Assembly: GCA_012103375.1 (NCBI GenBank) | Contig: WLWX01000001.1 | Location: 1,912,501 to 1,976,500, forward strand | Reading direction: 5' to 3' | DNA length: 64,000 bases | Origin: Paracoccaceae bacterium | Lineage (GTDB): Bacteria; Pseudomonadota; Alphaproteobacteria; Rhodobacterales; Rhodobacteraceae | Shown: positions 28,891 through 38,314 of the stretch, piece by piece | How positions within the stretch are numbered: the first letter of the stretch is position 1 | Layout: every line of letters begins with the position of its first letter | Notes under the pieces: generated by a model | What the model saw: only the letters and a program-made list of their open reading frames with translations | Told to the model about the DNA's origin: nothing | The model's database searches: none | Position numbers and translations under genes: made by a program

Positions 28891-29036
28891 GCCTTGTCGC
28901 TTTTGATTGTTTTCAACCCGCGCAGCGTATGTGGTCGGGGTCCGGAAGGCCAAGCCAAAGAATGGCAACAAATTGGGACGTGACAAGCTGACAAGATTCC
29001 GATTCCCGAAAGATTGTTGCACAACATTCAATATGG

Positions 29037-29051
29037 TTGCGTAATACGCAA
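29037..29051. promoter_or_regulatory. Palindrome between the sox operon and the AhpD-XRE pair
   Basis: A perfect 15-base palindrome TTGCGTA-A-TACGCAA lies in the 237-base divergent region. A related imperfect repeat (TTGTTGCACAA, about 29014-29024) stands just before it. The placement fits an operator for the XRE-cupin regulator encoded at 29699, which could control both directions. This is inference from symmetry and position. Confidence 0.5.
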
Positions 29052-29127
29052 TATTCGTCAATAAAAAACTGAATGGCAGCCTGCCTCGGCACGGCCCGTC
29101 ACACAGCAAACAAGAACGGAGGCCGCG

Positions 29128-29706
29128 ATGTCCGCCTGGATTCGCATGATTTCAGACGAAGATGCTGACGATCTGCTGACAAGCGCGCTTGACCATGCGC
29201 GTACTCCGCATGGAACGGTCGACAATGTGATGCGCGTGCATTCATTGCGGCCCAGCACGATGAACGGGCATGTCGTGCTGTATCGCGCCTGCCTGCACGA
29301 TACCGCCAATTCGATTCCCACCTGGTTTCAAGAGGTCATCAGCTCCTACGTTTCGACGTTGAACGATTGCCCGTATTCCTATGCCAATCACTGGTCCAAC
29401 GCGCGCCATCTGATCGCTGACGATGACCGCGCCGATGTCATCGAAGCGGCGCTGCAGGCGCATGCGCCTGAACAGGCTTTTGAGGGGGCGCAACTGGCCG
29501 CGCTGCGTTATGCCGACAAGTTGACGCGCCAGCCGGGCAACATGATCGAGGCTGATGTCGCCAGCCTGCGCCAGTCGGGCTGGGATGATGGTGAGATATT
29601 AGAGATCAACCAGATCGTCGGCTATTTCAACTATGCCAACCGCCTGTTGAACGGGCTGGGGGTGACCACTGCGGGTGACGTCGTCGGCTATTACAAGAAT
29701 GACTGA
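29128..29706 (+). CDS. AhpD-like / carboxymuconolactone-decarboxylase-fold protein
   Basis: A 192-residue all-alpha protein of the peroxidase-related AhpD-like group. In place of the usual CxxC with downstream histidine it has NDCPYSYANH: Cys81 is present, the second cysteine position is Ser84, and His88 is kept. A classic disulfide peroxidase mechanism is therefore doubtful. GGAGG precedes the start. It overlaps the XRE-cupin regulator gene by 8 bases, so the two are translationally coupled, and it is divergent from the sarcosine transport/oxidation operon, whose oxidase releases hydrogen peroxide and formaldehyde equivalents. A protective role would fit, but is speculative. Confidence 0.78.
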   Translation: MSAWIRMISDEDADDLLTSALDHARTPHGTVDNVMRVHSLRPSTMNGHVVLYRACLHDTANSIPTWFQEVISSYVSTLNDCPYSYANHWSNARHLIADDDRADVIEAALQAHAPEQAFEGAQLAALRYADKLTRQPGNMIEADVASLRQSGWDDGEILEINQIVGYFNYANRLLNGLGVTTAGDVVGYYKND

Positions 29707-30301
29707 GATCGGGATCAGTGCCGAGCCGCCTGAGCGTAAGATAGATCGCGCAATTGGCGCGTCGCTGAAAGAACTGCGCCAGCATCGCGGACAATCGGCA
29801 CGCTGGCTGGCGGAACAATCGGGCATTTCGGCCGCGATGGTCAGCCGGATTGAAAACGGGCTGGTCTCACCCTCGATCGGGACGTTGTCGGCGCTGGCAA
29901 CCGCACTGGAGGTTCCAATCGTGTCGCTGTTCCGCGAAGCGCAGACAGACCACACCGACTATTCGCTTGTTCGCCATGGTGAAGGTCTGAAATCGACCCG
30001 GATCGCCGATGGCCACAGCCACGACTACGTCAATCTGGCCACCCATGTGCGCAAGGATCTGCACTTTCTGGCGCGCCGCGTGACACTGACCCGTGACGGG
30101 GGCAAACCACCGACCTATGTCGGCCACGGTGTCGTTTTCATACAGGTTCTCGAAGGGGAAGCGATCTATCGCTATGGCAAGACCCGCATGACGCTGGGTG
30201 CGGGCGATACAATCAGCGTGGACGCCGAACTGAACCACGGCTTTGTTGACATATTGACCGACGAATTCGTTTTTCTGTCGGTTCAGGCAGAAAGGCCTTA
30301 G
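29699..30301 (+). CDS. XRE-family regulator with C-terminal cupin
   Basis: A 200-residue regulator. The helix-turn-helix (about residues 18-75) reads SLKELRQHRGQSARWLAEQS then GISAAMVSRIENGLVSPS. The C-terminal cupin has VFIQVLEGEAIYRYG and a second barrel motif ending NHGFVDILTDEFVFLS. Such proteins usually sense a small organic ligand in the cupin and repress nearby catabolic genes. It overlaps the AhpD-like gene by 8 bases and is 4 bases upstream of the MATE gene. Likely targets are its own operon and the divergent sox transporter operon. Confidence 0.9.
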   Translation: MTEIGISAEPPERKIDRAIGASLKELRQHRGQSARWLAEQSGISAAMVSRIENGLVSPSIGTLSALATALEVPIVSLFREAQTDHTDYSLVRHGEGLKSTRIADGHSHDYVNLATHVRKDLHFLARRVTLTRDGGKPPTYVGHGVVFIQVLEGEAIYRYGKTRMTLGAGDTISVDAELNHGFVDILTDEFVFLSVQAERP

Positions 30302-30305
30302 ACCG

Positions 30306-31700
30306 ATGGCCGCCCCAATCGAGCTTGATCTGACGAAGGGTGCGATTTCGTCGCATTTTCGCACTCTGGCGATTCCCGGCGCTTTGGGTATGTTGTTCAA
30401 TACGCTCTACAATATCGTCGACATGTTCTATGCGGGCCTGCTGTCGACCAGCGCGCAGGCGGGCCTGGCGCTGGGGTTCCAGGCCTTTTACATCGCCATG
30501 TAGGTGGGTGTCGGCGTGGGGGCGGCCATGGGCGCATTGGTCGGGAACGCGCTGGGTGCCGGCCATCGGCCCCGCGCCCGGCGTCTGGCCGCCCAAGGCA
30601 TGAGCTTCGGTTTGATTGCCGCACTGCTGCTGGCGTTGGCGGGGCTGTGGTACGGGCCAGCGGTTCTGAAGCTGGTCAGTGAACCCAGTGTCTACCGCGA
30701 TGCCGGTATTCGGTATTACCTGCTGCTTTCGCTGGCGTTGCCGGGGTTTCTGCTGGCCTTCACCTGCAACGGCATTCTTCAGGCCCACGGTGACGCCAAA
30801 TCGTTCCAGCGCGCCCTGATGGTGGCGTTTTTTGCTAATATCGTGTTGAATCCGCTGTTCATCTATGGGGTGCCGGGCGTCGTTCCGGGGATGGGGTTTG
30901 ACGGATTGGCCGTATCCACAGTGGTCAGCCAGACCGGCGTGATGGTCTATCTGATCATCCAGGTTCTGCGGCGGCGCAACATGGCCACGCTGCGCCGGGC
31001 GCATTTTGCCCCTCGCCCCGCAATGTTTCGCGAGATTGCCTTGCAGGCGCTGCCCACAGCGGTTTCGATGCTGGTGATGTTCCTGTCGGGCTTTGTGATG
31101 CAATTCGCCCTGAAGGGATTTGGTGAACACGCGGTCGCAGGCTTTGGAATCGCCATCCGGCTGGAACAGATGCTGCTGCTGCCGGTGCTTGGCATGACCG
31201 GCGCCTTGCTGCCCATCGCCGCACAAAACTTCGGTGCCCACAACCATGACCGCGTGCGCGAGGCTGTGTTCTTCTGTTGGAAAATCGGTCTGATCATGAC
31301 GGCGATTGCCTGCCCGCTTCTGTGGATATTCGGCCGCGCGATGCTGGGCCTGTTCACCGATGACCCCGAAGTGATCCGCGTCGGCCTTGCCTATCTGCGC
31401 GTCGATAGCCTGATCCTTCCCGCCTATATGATGCTGTTTGCCATCAACTCGTTTCTGCAGGCCCTCAAGCGCCCGATCTGGACCGTCTGGATCAGCCTTT
31501 ACCGGCAGGCCTTCGGCATCGCCTTCTTCGTCTGGCTGTTTGTCGGCGTCTGGAATTTCACCGAGATCGGCGTCTGGTTCGGGGTCGCCTGCGCGGTGCT
31601 GAGCGGTTGGGCCGTCGCCATGTATGTCGCCACCCGCGTCGCGCGGGCCGAAATCGGCGGGCTGTGGCGGCCCCGTGGCGCGGTGACCGGGCCAGCATGA
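30306..31700 (+). pseudogene. MATE-family multidrug/solute efflux protein with in-frame stop
   Basis: The frame encodes a 464-codon MATE transporter with about twelve membrane segments, but TAG at 30501-30503 interrupts it after 65 codons (GFQAFYIAM-stop-VGVGVGAAMGALVGN). Family motifs occur on both sides: PGALGMLFNTLYNIVDMFYA before, ALVGNALGAG and FNPLF-like NPLFIYGVPG after. CAG or TGG to TAG would be a one-base change. Readthrough or restart at a downstream codon would lack the first two helices. It follows the XRE-cupin gene by 4 bases. Either recent inactivation or sequence error. Confidence 0.87.
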
Positions 31701-31781
31701 TCCGACCGCCCGCTGATGCGGGCGTTCAAATCACAACGGGTTCTGCTAGTCTATGCCTATGTTCCCGATCGGACACATCGC

Positions 31782-32789
31782 ATGAGCACGCAGAAAACAC
31801 CCAGCCGCCTGACCCTGACCCTCGACCTGGACGCGCCCGGAAAACAGGTCGGCGACCTGATGCTGCGCTGGTCGGACAATTCCAATCCGCTTGGATACCA
31901 CCCGATCCCGGTGATCTCGATAAACGGAGGGGCCGGGCCGACGGTTTTGATTTGCGCGGGAACCCACGGGGATGAGTTTGAGGGGCCAGCCGCGATCATG
32001 CGACTGGCGGGTCAGCTGGACCCCGACCGGCTGACCGGGCAGGTGATCCTGCTGCCTGCGTTGAATGCGCCCGCATTCGCCGCCTCGGCCCGGGTGTCGC
32101 CGCTGGATGGCGCGAACCTGAACCGGGCGTTTCCGGGCGACGCGAGTGGCGGACCAACGGCGATGATCGCCGATTTCGTCGAACAGGTTCTGCTGCCACG
32201 CTGCGACGGCGCGATTGATCTTCATTCCGGCGGCAAGGCGTCCTTCTTCATGCCCTGCGCCCTGGCTACGCAGTCTGCCGATCCCGATCTGCGCAAGGCA
32301 AACCTCGCCCTGGCGCATGCCTTCGGCCTGCCGATGATCTGGGAGTTGGGGGCGCATAACGACAACCGATCCGTCAATTCAGCTGCCGAACGCGCCGGGG
32401 TGCCGATGATCGCGGCTGAACTGGGCGGTGGCGGCGGCGTCGATCCCGACATTACAGACGCGGCAGAGGCCGGGCTGTTGCGCTGCCTCGGGCACCTCGG
32501 AATCCTCGGTGATGCGCCCGCACCGGTTGAGGCGCGCCGGGTCGAGGTTACCTCGGTTATGCAGTCGATCTATGCGCCGGGGACGGGAGTGTTTGACCGC
32601 GCCATCCGCGCCGGCCAGGATGTCCGGGCGGGTGATATCGCCGGGCAGTTCCACTTCGTGATGGAGCCCGAGCGTGCGTCCCGCACGATCCGGTTTCCGG
32701 CGGACGGGTTGGTTCTGGCACACAGCTGTCGCGGCAATGTTCAACGTGGCGAGTTACTGGCGCTGGTGGTGCAGGACGTGACCGGTTGA
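31782..32789 (+). CDS. Succinylglutamate desuccinylase/aspartoacylase-family zinc deacylase
   Basis: A 335-residue zinc hydrolase of the carboxypeptidase M14-like aspartoacylase group. Zinc ligands are His62 and Glu65 (GTHGDEFEGP) and His148 (DLHSGGKASFF). NLNRAFPGD supplies the conserved arginine region, and the last 90 residues form the beta-barrel domain typical of the family. It should remove an acyl group from an N-acyl amino acid or related amide. DoeB of ectoine degradation belongs to this group and is a candidate, but no other doe genes are present. The start at 31782 is chosen over an in-frame upstream codon at 31716 because it matches family length. Confidence 0.8.
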   Translation: MSTQKTPSRLTLTLDLDAPGKQVGDLMLRWSDNSNPLGYHPIPVISINGGAGPTVLICAGTHGDEFEGPAAIMRLAGQLDPDRLTGQVILLPALNAPAFAASARVSPLDGANLNRAFPGDASGGPTAMIADFVEQVLLPRCDGAIDLHSGGKASFFMPCALATQSADPDLRKANLALAHAFGLPMIWELGAHNDNRSVNSAAERAGVPMIAAELGGGGGVDPDITDAAEAGLLRCLGHLGILGDAPAPVEARRVEVTSVMQSIYAPGTGVFDRAIRAGQDVRAGDIAGQFHFVMEPERASRTIRFPADGLVLAHSCRGNVQRGELLALVVQDVTG

Positions 32790-32796
32790 TGTTGTG

Positions 32797-32812
32797 CGCC
32801 GGTGCTCCGGCG
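32797..32812. terminator. Hairpin between convergent genes
   Basis: A perfect CGCCGG-TGCT-CCGGCG hairpin sits in the 37 bases between the deacylase (ending 32789) and hutU (ending 32827), which converge. A bidirectional stop signal is likely by position, although it lacks a T run. Confidence 0.4.
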
Positions 32813-32826
32813 ATCGTAGCGCCGCG

Positions 32827-34500
32827 TCATGTCCCCAGAATACGCGGCAGGCGCAGCCCGTGTTCACGCGCGCAATTCACCGCATCTTCATAGCCTGCAT
32901 CGGCGTGCCGCCACACACCGCTGGCCGGATCGTTCCACAGCACCCGTTCCAGCCGCCTGGCGGCCTCGGGCGTGCCATCGGCGCAGATCACCACCCCGGC
33001 GTGCTGCGAAAACCCCATGCCGACACCGCCGCCGTGGTGAATGCTGACCCAGGTTGCCCCCGACGCGGTGTTCACCAGCGCGTTCAGCAACGGCCAGTCC
33101 GACACGGCGTCGGAACCGTCTTTCATCGCCTCGGTTTCGCGATTGGGCGACGCGACCGAGCCGCTATCCAGATGGTCCCGCCCGATCACCACCGGCGCAC
33201 TCAGCTCTCCGCTGGCGACCATTTCGTTGAACGCCAGACCGGCCTTGTGACGATCCCCCAGCCCGATCCAGCAGATCCGCGCCGGTAACCCCTGAAACGC
33301 GATCCGTTCGCGCGCCATGTCCAGCCAGTTGTGCAGATGGGCGTTTTCGGGGAACAGCTCTTTCATCTTCTGGTCGGTCTTGAAGATATCCTCCGGGTCG
33401 CCCGACAGCGCGCACCAGCGGAACGGGCCGATCCCCCGACAGAACAGAGGGCGGATATAGGCGGGCACGAATCCGGGGAAAGCAAAGGCGTTGTCCAGCC
33501 CCTCATCCAGCGCCACCTGACGGATGTTGTTGCCATAATCCAGCGTCGGCACGCCCGCGTTCCAGAAATCCACCATCGCAGCGACGTGAATTTTCATGCT
33601 GGCCCGCGCGGCTTTTTCCACCGCCTTGGGATCGCTTTCGCGCTTGTCGCGCCATTCTGCCATGGTCCAGCCCTGCGGCAGATAGCCGTTGATCGGATCA
33701 TGTGCGCTGGTCTGGTCGGTGACGATATCGGGGCGGATGCCGCGCCTGAACAACTCCGGGAAGACGTCGGCGGCATTGCCCAACAGGCCCACCGACTTCG
33801 CCTCGCCCGCCGCTGTCCAGCGTTCGATCATCGCCAGCGCGTCGTCGAGTGTTTCGGCTTTTTCGTCGACATAGCGCGTGCGCAGCCGGAAATCGATGCT
33901 GTCGGGATTGCACTCCACCGCCAGACAGCAAGCCCCGGCCATCACGGCGGCCAGTGGTTGCGCCCCGCCCATGCCGCCCAGCCCGCCGGTCAGGATCCAC
34001 TTGCCAGTCAGATCACCGCCATAGTGCTGGCGGCCAGCCTCGGCAAAGGTCTCATACGTGCCTTGCACGATGCCTTGCGTGCCGATGTAGATCCACGACC
34101 CCGCCGTCATCTGGCCGTACATCGCCAACCCCATCTTATCGAGGTCGTTGAAATGATCCCATGTCGCCCAATGCGGCACGAGGTTCGAATTGGCAATCAG
34201 CACGCGCGGCGCATCGGTATAGGTCTTGACGATGGCAATCGGCTTGCCCGATTGCACCACCAGCGTCTCATCCGCTTCAAGGTTTTTGAGGCTGGCCACG
34301 ATGCTGTCGAAGTCCTCCCACGTGCGCGCGGCGCGCCCGATGCCACCATAGACGACCAGTTCATGCGGGTTCTCGGCCACGTCCGGGTGCAGGTTGTTCA
34401 TCAGCATCCGCAAGGGCGCCTCGGTCAGCCAGCTTTTGGCGTTCAGCTTCGGACCGGTGGGGGGATAGACATCGCGGGTGTTCTTGCGCGGATCGCTCAT
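32827..34500 (-). CDS. hutU: Urocanate hydratase
   Basis: A 557-residue urocanase, second enzyme of histidine degradation, converting urocanate to imidazolonepropionate with tightly bound NAD. Conserved blocks include [13 protein letters not shown], the NAD-binding [38 protein letters not shown] and the C-terminal [17 protein letters not shown]. The start ATG at 34500 overlaps the hutG stop by ATGA, and the length matches the family, so the much longer upstream open frame is not used. Last gene of the leftward hut operon. Confidence 0.97.
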   Translation of the reverse strand: MSDPRKNTRDVYPPTGPKLNAKSWLTEAPLRMLMNNLHPDVAENPHELVVYGGIGRAARTWEDFDSIVASLKNLEADETLVVQSGKPIAIVKTYTDAPRVLIANSNLVPHWATWDHFNDLDKMGLAMYGQMTAGSWIYIGTQGIVQGTYETFAEAGRQHYGGDLTGKWILTGGLGGMGGAQPLAAVMAGACCLAVECNPDSIDFRLRTRYVDEKAETLDDALAMIERWTAAGEAKSVGLLGNAADVFPELFRRGIRPDIVTDQTSAHDPINGYLPQGWTMAEWRDKRESDPKAVEKAARASMKIHVAAMVDFWNAGVPTLDYGNNIRQVALDEGLDNAFAFPGFVPAYIRPLFCRGIGPFRWCALSGDPEDIFKTDQKMKELFPENAHLHNWLDMARERIAFQGLPARICWIGLGDRHKAGLAFNEMVASGELSAPVVIGRDHLDSGSVASPNRETEAMKDGSDAVSDWPLLNALVNTASGATWVSIHHGGGVGMGFSQHAGVVICADGTPEAARRLERVLWNDPASGVWRHADAGYEDAVNCAREHGLRLPRILGT

Positions 34501-35375
34501 TGCGGCCTCCAGTCTGACAGGGTTTCGAGGACGGTCTTCAGGTGCACGCGGGTCTGATCGGCGCGCGCTTCCAGATAGGTCCAAGGCGGGGCTTCGGTCA
34601 TGTAGGTGGACTGGGCAAGCTCCATTTGGATGGCGTGAACCCCGGTTTCGGGCCGCCCGTAATGCCGCGTCGTCCAGCCGCCTTTGAAGCGGCCATTCTG
34701 CACCGTCGTATACCCTTCGGCCCCCTCGCAAATCGCAGCCACCTGCGCAGCGATACCCGGATCGCATGTCGCGCCCATGTTGGTGCCGATGTTGAAATCC
34801 GGCAGCGTCCCGTCAAACAGAAACGGAATGTTTGAGCGGATGGAGTGGCAGTCGTAAAGAATGGCGAATCCATGCGTGGCGCGGGCGCGCTCCAACGCCC
34901 CAGCCAGCGCCGCGTGATAGGGCGCGTGATAAGTGGCGCGCCGTCGGTCAAACTCGGCAACGTCCGGTTCCTGGCCTGTGCGATAGATCGGCAGCCCATC
35001 GAAATCGGTCAGCGGACACAAGCCGGTGGTATTCTGACCGGGATAGAGGCTTGCGCCCGACGGATCCCGATTGGCGTCGATCACATAACGATGCACGTTG
35101 GTGCGCACCGTCGAAACACCCCCAACCAGCCCCCCATAAAGCCTGTCGATATGCCAATCCGTGTCCGCCATCGCCCGCCCGGTGTCGTTCAGAGGTTCCA
35201 TGCAGTTGTCGGGGATCAGGGTTCCCGTATGCGGCAACCCCAGCACCAGCGGGCCGGTGCCTTCGGTGACTTCAATCAGGCTGATTGTGTTGAAAAACTC
35301 CGTTTTAGGGCCTGAACGATGATTTTTCTTTCCATGCAGCCCGATCCTAAATTTTTGGCGCGGGGGTCGGCCCAA
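34497..35375 (-). CDS. hutG: N-formylglutamate deformylase with MITE-replaced start
   Basis: The body (from 35282 down) is Hut[36 protein letters not shown], and [16 protein letters not shown], with metal-binding His/Asp residues of the amidohydrolase. It hydrolyses N-formylglutamate to glutamate and formate, completing the HutF branch. The MITE at 35283-35500 splits the native start: ATG at 35507-35505, overlapping the hutH stop, now reads only five codons. Removing the element restores [11 protein letters not shown] and a 262-residue protein. The remaining open frame can begin at a TTG inside the element (35375), adding about 31 foreign residues. Whether this is expressed is unknown. Confidence 0.88.
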   Translation of the reverse strand: MGRPPRQKFRIGLHGKKNHRSGPKTEFFNTISLIEVTEGTGPLVLGLPHTGTLIPDNCMEPLNDTGRAMADTDWHIDRLYGGLVGGVSTVRTNVHRYVIDANRDPSGASLYPGQNTTGLCPLTDFDGLPIYRTGQEPDVAEFDRRRATYHAPYHAALAGALERARATHGFAILYDCHSIRSNIPFLFDGTLPDFNIGTNMGATCDPGIAAQVAAICEGAEGYTTVQNGRFKGGWTTRHYGRPETGVHAIQMELAQSTYMTEAPPWTYLEARADQTRVHLKTVLETLSDWRPQ

Positions 35376-35500
35376 ATCGCCTACATGCGCTCACGCGCAG
35401 CCATGCGCTGTCTCGTGGTCAAAGCTTTCCGACTATTTCGCTTCATAGGTTTTCGCAAGAAATCCGCGACGCTCTGATTTCGGAGTTTTTCAACACAATC
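35283..35500. mobile_element. 218-bp MITE, copy 2 (between hutH and hutG)
   Basis: The same sequence and orientation as 15076-15293, with the same perfect 20-bp terminal inverted repeats (35283-35302 and 35481-35500). The target duplication is GGCT (35279-35282 and 35501-35504). The insertion point falls inside the second and third codons of hutG, immediately after the hutH stop codon. I see no base difference between the two copies, implying recent movement. Confidence 0.93.
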
Positions 35501-35503
35501 GGC

Positions 35504-37030
35504 TCATAACCGCATCCCCACCCCGGCGGCGGTGGCCAGGCTGTCATCCAGAACCATTCCGGCGGCGACCTCAAGATCGGGCGCAAGGTAACGGTCTTGC
35601 GCCAGCGACGGAATGCGCGCCCGCAGGCAAGCAAGCGCCGCCTGCAATGGCGCCGAGGTAACCAGCGGCGCGCGCTGTTCGATCCCTTGCGCGGCGCACA
35701 TCGCTTCGACCCCAAGGATGACCGACAGGTTTTTTGTCATCCGCCCCAACCGCAGCGCCCCGTGGGCGGCCATGCTGACGTGGTCTTCCTGATTGGCCGA
35801 AGTCGGTGTGCTGTCGGTCGAACAGGGGTTCGCGAGATGCTTGTTTTCACTCATCAGCGCGGCGGTCGTCACCTCGGCAATCATCAGGCCCGAATTCAGC
35901 CCCGGCTCCGGCGTCAGGAAGGGTGGAAGATCGAACGACAGCGTCGGGTCCACCATCAGCGCGACACGGCGCTGGGCGATGGCGCCAACCTCGGCCACCG
36001 CCAGTGCAATCTGGTCGGCTGCAAAAGCGACGGGTTCGGCGTGGAAGTTTCCGCCCGACAAGATGTCGCCGGTTTCGGTTATGACCAGCGGGTTGTCGGT
36101 GACGGCATTCGCCTCGGTCCGAAGCGTGCGCCCAGCGAAGCGCAGAATGTCGATGGCGGCCCCGGTCACCTGCGGCTGACAGCGGATGCAATAGGGGTCC
36201 TGCACCCGCGTATCGCCCTGCCGATGGCTTTCGCTAATGACACTGCCAGCCAGCAGGTCGGACATTGCGCTGGCAACGTCGATCTGGCCCTGATGGCCGC
36301 GCAAAGCGTGGATCGCGGGGTTCAGTGGCGCAGTCGATCCCATGATCGCGTCCGTTGACATCGCCGAGGTGACGATGGCCGCGCGCACTGCACGCCAGGC
36401 CTGGAACAACCCGACCAGCGCGCATGCAGTCGAAAACTGGGTGCCGTTGATCAGCGCCAACCCCTCTTTCGGGCCAAGCACCACAGGGTCCAGTCCAGCC
36501 TTGTCGAGTGCGGCTGACCCGCTCATCCTTGTGCCGTCAAAAAACGCCTCTCCCGCGCCGATCATCACCGCGGCCATATGCGCCAGCGGCGCCAGATCGC
36601 CGGATGCCCCGACCGAGCCCTGCTCGGGGATCACCGGCACCACGCCATGGGCCAGCATCGCTTCGATTTGCGTGCAAATCGAACGGCGCACCCCAGAGGC
36701 CCCGCGCCCCAGCGACAGCAGTTTCAGCGCCATCATCAGGCGCACCGTCGCAGGCGCCAGCGCCTCACCGACGCCGCAGCAGTGTGACAGGATCAGATTG
36801 CGCTGCAGCGTTTCCGTATCTTCCGGCGCAATGCGAACCGAGGCGAGTTTGCCGAACCCGGTATTGACGCCATAGACCGGATCTTTGCCCTGCGCCGCCT
36901 GCGCGATCAACGCAGCAGAGGCATCGACCGCCGGATAGGTAGTTTCCGCCAGTTTCACCGGCCCATCAGAACGCCAAAGCGCCTCCAATTCGGCCAATGT
37001 CGTGTCTCCGGGGTGCAGGGTGATGGTCAT
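35504..37030 (-). CDS. hutH: Histidine ammonia-lyase
   Basis: A 508-residue lyase that removes ammonia from L-histidine to give urocanate. The MIO prosthetic group forms from Ala-Ser-Gly at residues 142-144 in [13 protein letters not shown]. Other family blocks are [11 protein letters not shown] near residue 54, [12 protein letters not shown], and the C-terminal [16 protein letters not shown]. The ATG at 37030 overlaps the hutI stop by four bases. Its own stop TGA (35506-35504) overlapped the former hutG start, and the MITE now lies directly behind it without damaging hutH. Confidence 0.97.
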   Translation of the reverse strand: MTITLHPGDTTLAELEALWRSDGPVKLAETTYPAVDASAALIAQAAQGKDPVYGVNTGFGKLASVRIAPEDTETLQRNLILSHCCGVGEALAPATVRLMMALKLLSLGRGASGVRRSICTQIEAMLAHGVVPVIPEQGSVGASGDLAPLAHMAAVMIGAGEAFFDGTRMSGSAALDKAGLDPVVLGPKEGLALINGTQFSTACALVGLFQAWRAVRAAIVTSAMSTDAIMGSTAPLNPAIHALRGHQGQIDVASAMSDLLAGSVISESHRQGDTRVQDPYCIRCQPQVTGAAIDILRFAGRTLRTEANAVTDNPLVITETGDILSGGNFHAEPVAFAADQIALAVAEVGAIAQRRVALMVDPTLSFDLPPFLTPEPGLNSGLMIAEVTTAALMSENKHLANPCSTDSTPTSANQEDHVSMAAHGALRLGRMTKNLSVILGVEAMCAAQGIEQRAPLVTSAPLQAALACLRARIPSLAQDRYLAPDLEVAAGMVLDDSLATAAGVGMRL

Positions 37031-38229
37031 GGCGTGCCTTGAAAAATGCGGGCGTGGAGGGGGGTGATTCCGATGCCATAGGACAGCTCTGCCGGGTCGC
37101 TGACATCCCATACGGCAAGGTCGGCGCGCATGCCGGGGGCGATCATCCCGCAATCGTCCAGCCCAAGTGCGCGGGCAGCATTGCGCGTGGTCCCGGCAAG
37201 GGCCTCTTCAGGCGTCAGTAGGAACAGCGTGCAGGCCATATTCATCGCCAGCAGGAGTGATCCCAGCGGCGACGATCCGGGGTTCCAGTCTGTCGCCACA
37301 GCCATCGCAACACCGCAATCCCGGAACGCCGCGACAGGTGGGGCCTGGGTTTCGTGGATCGTGTAGAACGCGCCCGGCAGCAGGACCGCAACTGTGCCAG
37401 CCCTGGCCAGTGCCGCCGCATCCGCAGCCGTGGCATATTCCACATGATCTGCCGAGATCGCGCCATAGTCTGCCGCCAGTGCCGTGCCGCCAATATGGCT
37501 CAGCTGTTCGGCGTGCAGTTTCACGGCAAGGCCAAGATCGCGCGCCTTGTTGAACACGCGGGCGATCTGGGCGGTGTCAAATGCGATCCCCTCACAAAAG
37601 CCATCCACCGCATCGACCAACCCCTCGGCGTGGCAGGCTTCCAACGCTGGCAGGCAGACCGTGTCGATGTAATGATCCGGGTCGATCCCCTCCGGAACCG
37701 CATGCGCCCCCAGAAAACTGGTCCGCACACGGATCGGCCGGACCCCTTCAATCCGGCGGGCGACACGCAGCATCTTCAATTCGGTTTCAAGGTCCAGGCC
37801 ATAGCCGGATTTGACCTCGACCATCGCCACGCCTTGCGCAATCAGCGCGTCAACGCGGGTCAGGGCGGAGGCCAGCAACGCGTCCTGGCTTGCCGCGCGG
37901 GTCGCCTGAACGGTTGAGGCGATGCCACCGCCTGCGCGCGCAACCTCTTCATAGCTCGCGCCGTTCAGCCGTAACTCAAACTCCCGCGCACGGTTGCCGC
38001 CGTGGACGATATGTGTGTGGCAATCAATCAGCGCAGGCGTGACCAGCCGCCCGTCATAACGTGCCTGCTCCAGATCGTGGAATTCCGCGGGCAGATCTGC
38101 CAACGGGCCAACCCAGTCAACCATACCGTCTCTGACGACGATCGCCGCCTGTTCCAGCAGCCCATAGGGCGCATCGCCGGGCACCATCGTCGCTGCAGTG
38201 ATGCCGGAAATAACGCAGGGATCAGGCAT
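37027..38229 (-). CDS. hutI: Imidazolonepropionase
   Basis: A 400-residue metal-dependent amidohydrolase, third histidine-degradation step, opening imidazolonepropionate to N-formiminoglutamate. Metal-binding [17 protein letters not shown] lies near residue 68. Further blocks are [32 protein letters not shown] and [14 protein letters not shown]. It is the first gene of the leftward hutIHGU operon. The start codon is 36 bases from the palindrome at 38265, which probably controls it. The upstream region is AT-rich. Confidence 0.96.
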   Translation of the reverse strand: MPDPCVISGITAATMVPGDAPYGLLEQAAIVVRDGMVDWVGPLADLPAEFHDLEQARYDGRLVTPALIDCHTHIVHGGNRAREFELRLNGASYEEVARAGGGIASTVQATRAASQDALLASALTRVDALIAQGVAMVEVKSGYGLDLETELKMLRVARRIEGVRPIRVRTSFLGAHAVPEGIDPDHYIDTVCLPALEACHAEGLVDAVDGFCEGIAFDTAQIARVFNKARDLGLAVKLHAEQLSHIGGTALAADYGAISADHVEYATAADAAALARAGTVAVLLPGAFYTIHETQAPPVAAFRDCGVAMAVATDWNPGSSPLGSLLLAMNMACTLFLLTPEEALAGTTRNAARALGLDDCGMIAPGMRADLAVWDVSDPAELSYGIGITPLHARIFQGTP

Positions 38230-38264
38230 TCACAGTCCTTGATTCTGGTTGCACTCAAAAATAA

Positions 38265-38278
38265 TATGTAGCTACATA
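38265..38278. promoter_or_regulatory. HutC operator candidate
   Basis: A perfect 14-base palindrome TATGTAGCTACATA lies in the 85-base divergent region between hutI and hutF, within an AT-rich segment where both promoters must be. HutC proteins of the GntR family repress hut genes through TGTA...TACA-type palindromes, and urocanate releases them. Position, symmetry and the hutC gene nearby make this the likely operator. Confidence 0.75.
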
Positions 38279-38314
38279 ATATTGTCAACGGAGTATTCGG
38301 GCGATGGGCAGATA

